Assembly (NCBI RefSeq): GCF_009730915.1
Contig: NC_052475.1
Span: 21,386,285 to 21,450,284 of the forward strand
DNA length: 64,000 nt
From: Dioscorea cayenensis subsp. rotundata
Taxonomy: Eukaryota > Streptophyta > Magnoliopsida > Dioscoreales > Dioscoreaceae
Reading direction: 5' to 3'
Shown one piece after another: positions 11,122-23,300 of the stretch (the first letter of the stretch is position 1; each line of letters begins with the position of its first letter). The notes beneath the pieces were generated by a model. That model was not told the origin of the DNA and made no database searches. It was given only the letters and a program-made list of their open reading frames with translations. A program made the translations under genes and the position numbers.

Positions 11122-12580
11122 GGCCATTTAATAAAATGGCCCTCCTTTTTTTTATTTAAACCAAATGGCCCTAGGGCCATTTTAATTGTCAAAATGACCC
11201 TAGGACCATCACATCACCCACATGGGTGATGTGATATACTGACTGGGCTGCTGATGTGGCAATTTTAAATAAAAAACACTAATTTTTTTCATTTTAACCC
11301 TTGAATTGTTTTCTAATCAATAAGTTGGCTTATTCTTAGGTTTTTTTACCAATTTTTTTAAAAAAAATTTATTAAAATTTTAAATAATTTTTTTAAAAAT
11401 ATATAAGTGTGTTTTTTTAATTTAAATCCCTTATTTCTTTTATAATTAACAAATTATCTTTTCCTTTTGATTATTTAACCCAAATTTTATTTAAAAAAAA
11501 TATGTATTTTTTAAATTTATTAAAAAAATTAATTTTAAAGAATATATTTGAATATGAAAACACAAATTTTAAAATTTTAACTTTTAAAATTATTAAACCT
11601 TTAATGAAACAACTTGCAATATATAAGTGTGGCTTTTTATTTGTATTATAATTAACAAAAACTCTTTGATTACTTAACCCAAATTTTGCTTAAAAAAATA
11701 ATGTAATTTTTTTAATATTTTAATTTATTCTTTAATTCACATATTATATTTAACAGAACAATGACTATTGTCTGATTGGATTCTTTCATTTGTACAGATA
11801 TGTGGCTTCGGACATCTTTTTACAACCCATAGAGATGTTCTGGATGAAACTGAAGCATGAACACGGCAGCATTATTTTTTTGTGTTTTCATATTCAAATA
11901 TATTATTTAAATTAATTTTTTAATAAATTAAAAAAATTACAAAATTTTTTTAAGCAAAATTTGGGTTAAGTAATCAAAGAGTTTTTGTTAATTATAATAC
12001 AAATAAAAAGCCACACTTATATATTGCTTAAAAAGTTGTTTCATTAAAGGTTTAATAATTTTAAAAGTTAAAATTTTAAAATTTGTGTTTTCATATTCAT
12101 ATATATTCTTTAAAATTAATTTTTTTAATAAATTAAAAAAATACATATTTTTTGAAATAAAATTTGGGTTAAATAATCAAAGGGAAAAGATAATTTGATA
12201 ATTATAAAAGAAATATGGGAATTAAATTAAAAAAACACACTTATATAATTTTTAAAAAATTATTTAAAAGTTTAATAAATTTTAAAACTTTAATAATTTT
12301 TTTTAAAAAAGAATTGGTAAAAAAACCCAAGAATAAGACAACTTATTGATTAGAAAACAATTCAGGTGTTAAAATAAAAAAATTAGGATTTTTTATTTAA
12401 AAATACCACGTCAGCAGCCCAATCAGCGCTGACTGGGCGCTGACTCAGCGCCCAGTGAGCATATCACATCATCTATGTGGGTGATGTGATGATCCTAGGG
12501 CCATTTTGACAATTAAAATAGTCCTAGGGCCATTTGGTTTAATTAAAAAAAAAAAAAGGAGGGTCATTTTATTAAATGCC
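11122..12580. mobile_element. 1.46-kb foldback element with exon-like loop
   Basis: Two long arms, about 11122-11750 and 11885-12580, are inverted copies of one another. Outer ends match as ggc(c)atttaataaaatg(g/a)ccctcc; then come ccaaatggccctagggcc, gtcaaaatgaccctagg, and AT-rich segments such as tttaacccaaatttt. Each arm also carries an internal direct repeat, with the atatataagtgtg and aacccaaatttt modules appearing twice. The loop is a non-repeated segment of about 130 bp at roughly 11755-11885. No transposase is seen. The arm structure fits a foldback or long-TIR Mutator-type element; no target duplication could be fixed. Confidence 0.82.
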
Positions 12581-13085
12581 TTTTTTTTTCTTTGTTTTTT
12601 TTATAATGACAGTATGTAACTGCATTCTCCACTTTATTCGCTTTTATTAAAATAAAAAACTGAAATATATTTTTCAAACTCCTTGTAAGATTTTATTTTT
12701 CTAAGATTTAATCTAGTTATTTTCTAAAATATTAAAAAAATAAAAATAAAACTAAACTCTTATAAATTTTTCTTTTATCCTCGTTTATTTTTATTAAATT
12801 TTAAACTTTCACATCATAATTTTCAAGATATTTATTTTTATATCTATCCAAACTATCCTTAAATTCATCTAATTTTTATCTTTAAAACTATAAGTTTGTT
12901 TTTAACTAGAATAATTAATAATTATTATTATTTATTAATTTACAATTTAGTTTATCATCTCATTATCGAATTCATCCTCTGATATCATCTACTAAATTTT
13001 ATTTATTATTTACTTTTCTTAATTTTAATAATTTGAAATATATAATTTGGATAATTCTTAATATTTTATCATCATCATCATCATC

Positions 13086-13123
<38 letters not shown>

Positions 13124-13198
13124 GTTCCTTCTTCACTGTTGATTATTGTATGATTCTCACTTGCGATCTGAATTGAAGGTTTTCCCGAAGCTTATCTC
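12581..13198. other. Intergenic DNA and promoter region of the UBTD-type gene
   Basis: AT-rich sequence with a (TCA)n run near 13069-13087 and (AT)n at about 13088-13119, just 80 bases before the start codon of the UBTD-type gene. The (AT)n run probably lies in the promoter or 5' UTR. Confidence 0.55.
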
Positions 13199-16066
13199 AT
13201 GGGCTGCGGCACTTCAGTGCCCGAACCTGACGAATATGAAGGTATTGAATCATTTACTTGTCTTCAATTCCATTGTCAATCTTTCCCTTAATCCCTTGCC
13301 ATGTTCAATCTTGCAATTTTTTTTAATTTTAATTTTTTTTTTTGGTGATGTTTGTCTTTGAATGTTTAGATTATGGGGTTTGTTGAATTGAAGCATATGA
13401 ATGTGTGATTAGGTCTGCTTTGATTGGTTTATTGGCAGCAAAAAACTGTGAATTTTTATTGTTTTTCTACATTGGGTAGTTCAATTAGTACAAGTTTCTT
13501 TTTTTCGTGTTTGTTACCCTGATGAATTCGTACAAATCGTTTCTAGTGAACAGTTGTGAGGGATGCTTTTCATGGAGTTCTATAAATCAAGGTTTATTGA
13601 TAATAGCGCATTGCTAATCTAAGCTCTTTTTTGTGTTCAATCTTGTTTTTTCTTTCTTTTTTCGATGTTTTTGTTGAATCTTTTCTTTTATTCTTGTGAG
13701 GTGCGAAGTTTTACTGTTTTCTACTTTTGGTTGTTAAATTTCTGCAGTAATTTGTTAATTTTTTATTATTATGAGGATCTCGTGAAGAATGTTTTTGGAG
13801 GAGTTCTTGAATGGTTTATTGATTAAAAAAAAAAAGCTTGGAACTCAGTAAATTTGTGTTTTGTCTTGCTAAGTCCCTTTTGCATTCATTAGGAGTTTAT
13901 GTGATATTGGCAAACCTTTAGAACCTGAATGTGCACTTGAAGTTGTGTTATTGTAAGTTCACAGTGTCTGTATTCCTGAGGAGAAGAGCAGGATGTTAAA
14001 AGAAAATTATATTTTTTGGTTGATGTTTTCTTCATGGAAAGATTAAACAGTAGTGTTGAGTTGCATGAAGGCCTTTCTAGTTAATGTCTCTTTTCTTCAA
14101 GCTGTGTCCAATTGACAATGGACTAGGAAGCAAGTTATATTTGCATTCACAGAGATATCTAGATTGCTAAAAGGCTATTCTTTTGTTTTAAATGATTTCT
14201 TAAAACAATTGGTTAACTAGGTAGTGATGGGTTGCTGTTGTCATTCTGCCTTTTCAAGGTGATATCTTATATCATGGTAGATTTTTTATCCTGTTATTTA
14301 AACTTCAAGGTAGGACATCAATTTATCAAATGTGAGCCCAAACACCTAAAGCTTGGGTTGTTTTCTTGGTGCGTTTGATGGTACTTAAATGTATGGTACT
14401 TAAAGTTGCTTTTAAACCTATTATTATTTGATTCATCATTGCCCATGTGAGCTGAAACAGTGTATCTTTTTCGAAATCCTTCAAAATAAGAACATGGTAA
14501 ACAGTGCATTTGATAGAATTTTTTGCTATCAAGTGTTGTGGAAAGATTTTATATATATTGCTGTTATTTATACTTATGACTGAACTTGGAGGAAAATTTG
14601 TGCTGTATTCTGTGTCATATAACAATTGATATTGAAATTGGAGCTTTAATTGGTTGCATGTGTTTCAATTATTTTATGAAGTCTGCAAGATGGAGTAAAG
14701 TTGGTTGAGGTGATTGGAATGTATGTTTCTCATTTTAGTTATTTTTTATTTTGATGTGTATTTTAATATAATCATGGCTCACCTAATCTGATTGTATCTT
14801 TCACTCTTTTGGATCCTTTGGTTTAACATTAGTTTTAATGTGTACAGGGCACTATACAAAAGTCAGCAAACCAAATCCATGGACATACACAAAACCAATA
14901 ACCAGAACAGAACTCATGAGAATGCGTGATGAATTCTGGGATACAGCACCTCACTATGGTGGGCACAAAGGTTTGAGCCACTCACAACTAAAAAGTTATT
15001 GATTTGTTGGTATTTGATTCAATATGTTAGTTAGCTCATTCACTTTTTTAAGCCACTTCATTTACTTTAAAGCAAGGCTTTCTTTAACTCATCAGCAAAA
15101 GAATAGATATGCATGTTGAAACCTAGCTTACTAAAACTGGAAATGGAGATCTTTGTGGAGTTCCAATTTGGCTTTATATCAGACTGTAATGATTTCTCTT
15201 TTAGTCATACATCCTACTCTTGAAGTCCATTATGCCATCACTAGGAGTTCTCTAGCATGTATACATTTGCTTTAGAATTTCCAAGTAACTTATTTGTCAG
15301 TCATACTTGTCAAACTTGTCGTCTGTTCGTACAAACCTTAAAACAAGTTTTCAGCCCAGACTTCCTTCTGGGATAAAGAAGACAAATGGCAATCCTTTCC
15401 AGGCCACTACTTTATTCTAGGCATTTATAGGATTATGTACTAAATAGATATTGTTTTAATGAGGAACTACTACTACTTTCCAGTTTCCAGTTTGACAATT
15501 TTATTGCTACTCTCTGAAGTGGGCCACAACTGTTATACCTTTTTAAGTCTCATCATGTCTTCCTGAATCCATTTCTGTTTCATATGCCATAAGATCAAAT
15601 CCTTTTATAACTTTCTGTTCATGAGTTTTTTTTTTGTACTGTAGGACTGAGTCCATTTCTGTTTCATGTGTCATAACATCAAATCCTTTTATACCTTTAC
15701 TTTTTTTTCAGTGAAGGATCAAATGATTCTAGAATTCCTGATTGAAAAACCAAGAGGTATAACTAATGTACGTAATTTGTTATTTTTACCACAGAGATTT
15801 GGGATGCGCTTCGAGCTGCTGCCGAAGCCGAATTAAGCCTTGCCCAATCAATAGTTGACAGTGCAGGTATCGTTGTTACAAGTGCCGATATGACTACTTG
15901 TTACGACGAAAGAGGTTGGGACTTGTTATTATTTCTCTCTTTGTTTTAATTTCTCTATTCTTATTGATCACTATTTCTACTGATCTTAATGTTCTTTGCA
16001 GGTGCTAAATATGAATTGCCCAAGTATGTTTTAAGTGAACCAACAAATTTGATTGATGATGATTAA
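13199..16066 (+). CDS. UBTD-type protein (ubiquitin-domain-containing protein 1/2 N-terminal domain)
   Basis: Four exons: 13199-13241, 14848-14970, 15795-15914 and 16002-16066, giving 116 residues. All introns are GT-AG, all junctions keep frame, and the frame ends in TAA. The protein begins MGCGTSVPEP, a strong N-myristoylation signal (Gly2) with Cys3 available for palmitoylation, suggesting membrane attachment. The core carries the UBTD/DC-UbP N-domain pattern: a basic stretch with NPWTYTKPITR, then MRDEFWDTAPHYGGHKEIWD, an Ala-rich helix (LRAAAEAELSLAQSIVDSAG) and TCYDERGAKYELP. Family knowledge: animal UBTD1/2 add a C-terminal ubiquitin-like domain and bind ubiquitin-conjugation enzymes. 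That domain is absent here, and the short form is, I believe, usual in plants. The first intron is 1.6 kb. Exact function is not known to me. Confidence 0.9.
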
Positions 16067-16624
16067 ACTCAAACTCAAAAGTCAGAAGGCAATCCCACTG
16101 TAAATCATGTACAGTAGTACCCTCCTCCACCTTTAAATTTAGTAAATTTAATTTATACTTATTCTGTGTACCAAATTCAAGATATATATTTTCTTTGAGT
16201 TTTCATGTGTTTGTTGTTCAAAGTGTCTCTTCTTTCAGTCCTTGTCCATTTTTCTTATGTTTATTGCAGTTCAGGAGTTTTTGAAGAAACATTTGGTGAT
16301 ACTCAGAATCATATTCTTTAGTTTAATTAACTTTGAAATGTATATATAAGACTTAGTATTAAGTACCTCAAATATTTTATCATTGATTGTGATAATATAA
16401 AATGTGTTTCCAATTATTTAGATAAATCACTACTTCATTGGAAGAAAATCAAAAAACGGCTACATAAGAAACTTAAACTAATAATATAAGAGTATGTCAT
16501 TGATCCACCAGGCGTGAAATGGGCATGATCAATAGAGTGACAAAAATTATAAAGAAGGTTCTGGCACCCCTAGGAAATGATTACTGGAGTGGGCATCCAC
16601 TATTTATTCCTATAATATTCATAA

Positions 16625-16655
<31 letters not shown>

Positions 16656-16816
16656 TGGGGTGATCAGTTATTCTTTTCCTTCTTGTGTTGAGCAGAAAAT
16701 GTATACTTTTTAAGATTTATTTATATAAAATTATATTTAATATATATATGGTTGCGTCTACAAATGTTGACAGGTTCTTATGAATAGTAACAATATTATT
16801 GTGCTTATAAATAAAA

Positions 16817-16847
16817 AATGTTTATAGATTTAAAATCTATAAACATT
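16817..16847. repeat. Perfect 15-bp palindrome arms
   Basis: Arms aatgtttatagattt and aaatctataaacatt are separated by one base. Weak inverted similarity further out (gttcttatgaatagtaac at about 16771 against gttactatttttatgaa near 16900) suggests this may be the centre of a small decayed MITE of about 150 bp. No target duplication is seen. Confidence 0.6.
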
Positions 16848-17559
16848 CGCAAATCACCGTTCAATTCATGTACAATATTTTTTATAAAAAAATTGACAGT
16901 GTTACTATTTTTATGAATAATAATACAATAACAATAATTTGATCTGATAATTTGAATCGATCAAATAATAATTAAATTAATATGAACCCTCAAAGTTGAT
17001 TTCTATTGGCATCTGCTGAACAAAATTAAAAAAAATCCAACACCCACCCACTACTTGTTTCTCTCATTCTCTCTTCCGCTATCACCGTTGCCAACTATGT
17101 AGTTTAGGTATCTAATATATATATATATATATATTTGATTAAAAGTAAGTAAGCAAGCAAGCAAGTAAAAAAGTGGAGAGTGTGTGATGGCATTGAAGTG
17201 GGTGCCTTCTTGAAATAAACAACATATAGAACCCACATGTGACAATGGGCATATCAAAACAAAAACGTCTTATTGTTTTCAAAGTACAAGCCCATATTCT
17301 GCCCTTTTTTAGGGTTACAAACCCACACTTGTTTTAGTCCCACTCTTCTTGTTTTATCTCCTTAATAAATTATGCACACTCATCCATAACTCACACACAT
17401 GGCTTTCATGCTCATTGTCCGTCCCATCATAAAATTTCCTATATATATATATATATTTAAGTATTAAAAAAATTAGAAATTTAATTAATAATCTTTTCTT
17501 TTAGTTTTTAATAAGTGATTTTTTTCAAAAAAAAAAAATAATCAGCTTTTTAGTGTAAA

Positions 17560-17900
17560 ATTTTGAACGTTGGAGCATTAGAATTTTTTTTTTTTTTAAA
17601 AAAAAGAGAAAGTACTGGTTTGACAAGATGGCAACTGGACTTTATGATTGGTCTGATAACTGTCCCCACGTCGGCAAACCAACGGCTACTACATCTCCAC
17701 CGTTTATCTATGCTCCCCATTAACCAATCATCACCGTACGATGTATGATCGGACGGCTCGTGTTCAATCACCAGTCACTTCAAATTGTTTTTTTTTTAAA
17801 ATTTTGTCGCTTTGCTGCCGCGTGCCTTCTGACTCGGTGCCAGCGCTCGTGCTAATCACGTGAGCTACGGAATCACATGCTGATAGTTAAAATGAGTGTT
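17560..17900. promoter_or_regulatory. Less AT-rich, promoter-like segment without a visible gene
   Basis: Compared with its surroundings this segment is clearly richer in G and C. It contains a G-box core CACGTG in aatcacgtgagc near 17857 and the ccaat-type sequence taaccaatcatc near 17720. No open frame of convincing composition follows on either strand, and the next supported gene starts 2.4 kb away. It may be the relic of a gene's 5' end, an unannotated RNA promoter or simply unusual DNA. Confidence 0.3.
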
Positions 17901-18861
17901 GGTGTGGGAGAGTGAAATGGCTTTTTTACTTTTACTCATTTTATTTATTTATTTATTTATTTTATTTTGTAACCTTTATTTTCTTTTTCTTAAATTGATT
18001 TAATGGGATGATAAATTGGAATCAAGCCTATGATTGTTTATTCTAATAGTAATTATATTTATATTTTTAATTTTAATATATTCCAAGGATGGTCACAAAT
18101 TCTATCAATATCTCCTAAGAAATAAAAATGTCTTATAACTATATATATTAATAATCTCTTTTTTTATTGGGTAATATAACAGGACAGTAAATTAAGAAAA
18201 TTACTGTTAAATATTTTTAGGCAATAAATTATAATAATGTAATTAATTTTTTGTAGGACCTTTTTCCCTCCAAACTCAAAAGGTCAGAGTTCAAATTCTC
18301 TTTGTAATTTGTCTATATTTTTTTTTAAAAAAAAACATAAATTATAACAATGTTGAAATGAAAAGATTAAAGATGGAGAAGTGTTGGGAACTTAAATTAG
18401 AAATAAATATCACTTATATCATGAAAAGTTTAAATAGTAATCATTATAAAAAAATTTGGAATGAGGAAATATTTTTTTGGCAAGTCCAACTTGTAACAAC
18501 CATTATTCCCTTATTAATGAGAAATTTTTTTATTGTGATTGTATGATAAGGTCAAATTATTATAGCAATAAAATTTATATTTTTCAAAATTAATTTTTTG
18601 TACCAATTAATTGACAAAGATCAATTTTCAAGATAAATAAAAAATGTATAATAAAAAAAATATTTTTTTTAAAAAAAATAGGACCATGAGTTTGAAATTT
18701 GAATGACTTGAGAGTTGAGAATAGTTGAAGCTCTGTTTACATTTCATTTCAATGATGAAAAGCAAAACTTAAAATAAAATTTCATTATAGAAACAAATTA
18801 CTTTAGAAAAAATAAAATTAAAATATCAAATTATCTCTAAAAGGGTTAAACTAAGCATACT

Positions 18862-19075
18862 CTTTGAAATAAAAAGTACAACATATTTATTTATTTAAAC
18901 AAAAAAATCTAAAATTTTCAAATTGAATTGAATAAATAAAATTAATTGAAGACCGAAGGACAGCTTATGCTTTGAAATAAAAAAGTACAATATATATATT
19001 TATTTATTTAGAAAAAAACTCTAAAATTTTTAAATTGAATTTTAAAAAATAAAATTAATACCATAGTGAAGTTTG
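18862..19075. repeat. Imperfect tandem repeat of about 110 bp
   Basis: The segment tttgaaataaaaagtacaa followed by a (TTTA)n run, then tctaaaattttcaaattgaa and ataaataaaattaat, occurs at about 18862 and again from about 18971 with scattered differences. The two units are adjacent and in the same direction. Confidence 0.75.
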
Positions 19076-20350
19076 CAAAGCAGGGCCGCCCAACTCCACC
19101 CCATTAGGGAGAACTTCATCCTCATAATTGAAGCTTTTTTTATTTATTTTTTATTTTTTTAGTTCTTCTTTGTTTGTCCAGTCTTTGTAGTTGGTATTTT
19201 GTTTTCATTTCTGGTGGATTTATATTAGTGTTTTTTTTTTATTCTTCACAGTCTTGTTCTTATCTTTTACTAATTATACTCTTAACAGTATATCTATCAA
19301 GATACTATCTGTGCCTCTTCGTCATCTTAGTCTCGAGTCTTCTTTTATATTTTATCTATTTTTTTAATTTTTATAATATTATTTACCTATTTTTTTTAAA
19401 AAAAAATTAATTGGGCAACGTTATTGTAATACCAAATCCATAATATATATATATAAAGGATTTTCTTTTTTTTTTTCATTGTTTTAATCGCTTACCAAAA
19501 ATCATTTACCTAAAAAACATTAAATAAAAAGAGACAATAAAACTTGTATAATATATTTAAAATAAAAAATAATTCAAAAAAAAAAAGAAGGAAATGTGTA
19601 GACCAACATACTATTCTCGGTGATATCAGAGATATATAATGCCCATCTTCTGAGAGTGCAAAGCACACTCTTGTTCTTTGCCAAACTGATGCCTTTCACC
19701 CACTTTCATGTGAAGTGTCAGAATCAATCTAGAGTTGGAGACCAAGAAAAGATGAATCTTTACAAGCATTGAAATCCCACAGAGAAACTGTGAGAAGTTG
19801 ATTTATTGCTCATTTCTTTGATTTTTCTTCAGGTTTGATGCTCAAATCTCTTCAAGTTATGCTATTTTTTTTATTTATTTATTTCCCCTTTTAGCTTTAA
19901 TCATCATTCAGTGAGAAGAGATGTAAGTTTTTAGCTCAGTTATGAGTTAAAAATGCTACCTTTCTGTGTTTTTCTTGATCTTTTGTGTAGTTGATTGTTG
20001 GGTTGGATTTTATGAAGAGAACTACTAATGCTAAGTTTTGTTTTCAGTTCTGGGATGAATGAGCAGGTGGCACAGGCTTGGAGGTGTACAAGATTCAATT
20101 TTCAGGAATTTATTTGCGGATTGGTAAAGGCGGTATGTTTCCAGAATTGATTTCATTGTGGATGGTGTTAAAGGTTGTTTCTTTATTGAAATTTTAGTAA
20201 AATGGAATGAAATCTAGCACAATGTTTGAGATTTTCAGTGGAAAAGCTTGCTATGGTTTCTCAAGAACCTGAAAAATGTAGTTGTAGAAGCTATAGTAAG
20301 TCACTCCCTTTGATTCTGTGTGTTTTCGAACTTCTTTTAGGGTTCTTATC

Positions 20351-23300
20351 ATGACCAGGGCCACCAGGGGAGGTTATTCAAAGGGTAATGGTGCCATATA
20401 TGGTGGTTATCATGACAAAGATGAGTGTAAAGCTATCAGTGATCATCTTCGAAACCATGTCCACTTGACCAATTGCATCCATTTGAGGAACCATATGCAT
20501 AGGCATAGCCCGGTGCTTGCGGAGAGATCATTAGTGAGGGACCTCATTGTCCTCCAGAGGTCAAGGTCCCTCAGAGATCCATCCACTAGTCCTCTATCAT
20601 GGCTCTCTCCATCCATTGTTGGTATGTCAGGTAGACGACCTCTAAGGGATGATGGTTTGCCGCATAGTGGGCGAAGATCCCTGGTTGGTGATGCAAATTC
20701 ACCAAGGGTTGCAAGTGTTTCTGCTTCGAAAGTTGCTGCAGTTGAAGAAGGTAGCAATGACAATACAGAGTTTAAGGTCAGGGATAATGAGTTAAGCAAA
20801 AGGGAACAATATGTGAGTAGACGAAAGAGTCAAAAGAGTAGACTTTCTATTGGTAGTGATTATCCATCTAAAGCAAGAGATGAAGAACACTCTCACAAAG
20901 GTTCTTGTACTCATAGTGTTCGCCTCAGAACTCTCGCTGATAAATTGGAAGGAGTTAGAATTGAGGAGGAGGATGAAAGGAGGAAAGCTTCTCAACTTTG
21001 TGAGCCCAGAAGACATGTAGGAGAAGAGAAATTATGTGAGGCTCCAAAAGAAAATGGTCATGGCCAGTGCAATGGTTTGAAGAGAAGAAAGAAAAGAAAA
21101 TTCAAAAGCGCAAGGAGAACAAGGGCTCCTACTGATAATACAAGAGGTAACAGAGGTGATAATGATCAATCAGTTGCCTCAAACTCCCTGTCTCAACATC
21201 TGGTGCATCAGAAGAGTCATGCAGCAGAAAGACCAGAGGAGAACACAGAAGTGGAAGTGAATCAGGCTCCTAGAAATGGATGTGGTATCCCATGGAACTG
21301 GTCAAGGATTCACTATAGAGGTAAAAGCATTTTAGATTTGGCAGGGAGGAGTTTGTCTTGTGGTCTATCTGATTCAAGAATGAGGAAAGCTAATGGTGCA
21401 ACTCCGCAAAGAAAAGGTGACACTTCTAATATTCCGATCGACTTCAATCATTTGAGTTCATCTACATACTCTGATTCTGAATCACTGCCCTTAATTACTG
21501 AGCCACATGCCTCTGAGGATACTTCTGAAAACCCGGCTTTGGCACTGGACTACTTGAGGGAACGTGAACTTCATGCCAGCCATGCCTTAAGGCATGGGCA
21601 AGATCTGCTAGACCATGGATCCGAAACAAGGTCAGGACATCAACAGACGTCTAGAGGTTCTTCTCTTGTTAGGCATCGGTGCCTAACGCAGAAGTACATG
21701 CCAAAGGCCTTCAAGGATCTTGTTGGACAAAACTTGGCAGTGCAAGCTCTTTCAAACGCTGTTCTGAGAAGAAAAGTTGGATTGGTTTATGTGTTCTATG
21801 GACCCCATGGAACTGGCAAAACCTCTTGTGCTCGGATATTTGCCAAAGCTTTGAACTGCCAATCTGATGAACATCTTAAACCTTGTGACATTTGTAAATT
21901 CTGCATCTCACACAACCTGGGTAAGAGTAGAACTGTGATTGAAATAGGATCGGTTGGGAACTTTGACATCGGAGGCATCATGGATATCCTTGACAGTAGG
22001 ATTGCGTCGCCTCTGTCCTCGCATTATAGGGTCTTCATTTTTGATGATTGTGATACCTTGCCAACTGATTCCTGGAGTGGTATCTCAAAGGCCATAGATC
22101 GAGCACCCGGGCATGTTGTTTTTGTCCTTGTCAGTTCAAATCTTGATAAGTTGCCTCATCTAATCATATCCAGGAGCCAAAAGTTCTTTTTCCCAAAGTT
22201 AAAAGATTCAGACATCATTCAGACTTTACAGTGGATTGCGACAAGTGAATGTCTGGAAATCGACAAGGATGCTCTGAAACTCATAGCATCACGATCTGAT
22301 GGATCCTTGCGAGACGCTGAGATGACACTTGATCAGTTGAGTTTACTTGGGCAGAGAATTACTCTTTCCCTAGTTCAGGAGCTTGTAAGTGATTTTTATC
22401 TTCTACTTATTATTCCAAATATAACTTTTGATGCTTAAGATTATTATGATTGTAATATATATCAGTCATTTAGTTCAACAAAGAATGCATAAAGAAGCAT
22501 TAAAACAATACTCTGTATGACTATTTTTCCTTTGAATATGATAATGGTATCATTAGTTGTAGGAATTTACTTTGTTAACTTTGCATGACTGTTTTTTAAT
22601 TCAATACTGTGCTATTCCAGGTTGGCTTGGTTTCTGATGAAAAACTGGTGGATCTGTTGGACACGGCACTGTCTGCAGACACTGTTAGAACAGTGAAGAG
22701 ACTAAGGGAGATAATGGAAACTGGTGTGGAACCTTTGGCATTGATGTCCCAACTTGCTGCAGTTATTACTGATATTCTTGCTGGTAGTTATATATTCACA
22801 CAAGAAAGACTTCGTAGGAGATTCTTCCGGAAACAAAATTGTGAGTTAGAGCAAAACCTGTTTGTGCACTTAATTTATTATGTTTCATATAGACTGCCCA
22901 GATTTATTCTGTTCATTTTCCATTGCCCATTGTCTACCTGTATCAGTACATTGAGTTCTTATAGCATTCTTTCCTTCAATATATGGAAACCTTTTTTTAT
23001 ATATAATTTCCTGATTGCAGTATCTAATGAAGATATGGAGAAGTTGCGTCAGGCTCTGAAAACATTATCCGAAGCTGAAAAACAATTGAGAATGTCAAAT
23101 GACAAATTAACATGGCTTACAGCAGCTCTACTTCAGCTTGCGCCAGATGATCAGTATATGTTTCCAGTTTCCTCTCAAGAGACGAGTTTAAACCATACTC
23201 CCACTGTGCTTAATAATGGTCATCAGAGAGATGTACCTAGAGATTGCAGTAATGCCTGGGATGAGGTGTCTAGTGGTGGAAGGGGCTTGTCAAGAGATAA

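Larger units (their letters stand above)
16067..20350. other. Long intergenic region and 5' leader of the STICHEL-like gene
   Basis: No coding gene is supported. It contains a (TTA)n run near 16625-16655, a palindrome at 16817-16847, (AT)n near 17113-17133 and 17440-17456, a promoter-like segment at 17560-17900, an imperfect tandem repeat near 18.9-19.1 kb, and from about 19.64 kb probable 5' UTR of the downstream gene. The sequence tgaatgagcaggtgg near 20055 and a possible GT donor/AG acceptor pattern suggest a spliced leader, but the leader exons cannot be fixed. Confidence 0.55.

Noticed and set aside
20318-20350. Longer N-terminus for the STICHEL-like protein
   Set aside because: The extra 11 codons are hydrophobic leader-like sequence not seen in the family, whereas MTRA at 20351 is.
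22841-23020. Reading through intron 2 of the STICHEL-like gene (the frame stays open)
   Set aside because: The intron lacks a stop by chance, but its translation is low-complexity and hydrophobic; splicing restores the conserved KLRQALKTLSEAEKQLR context.
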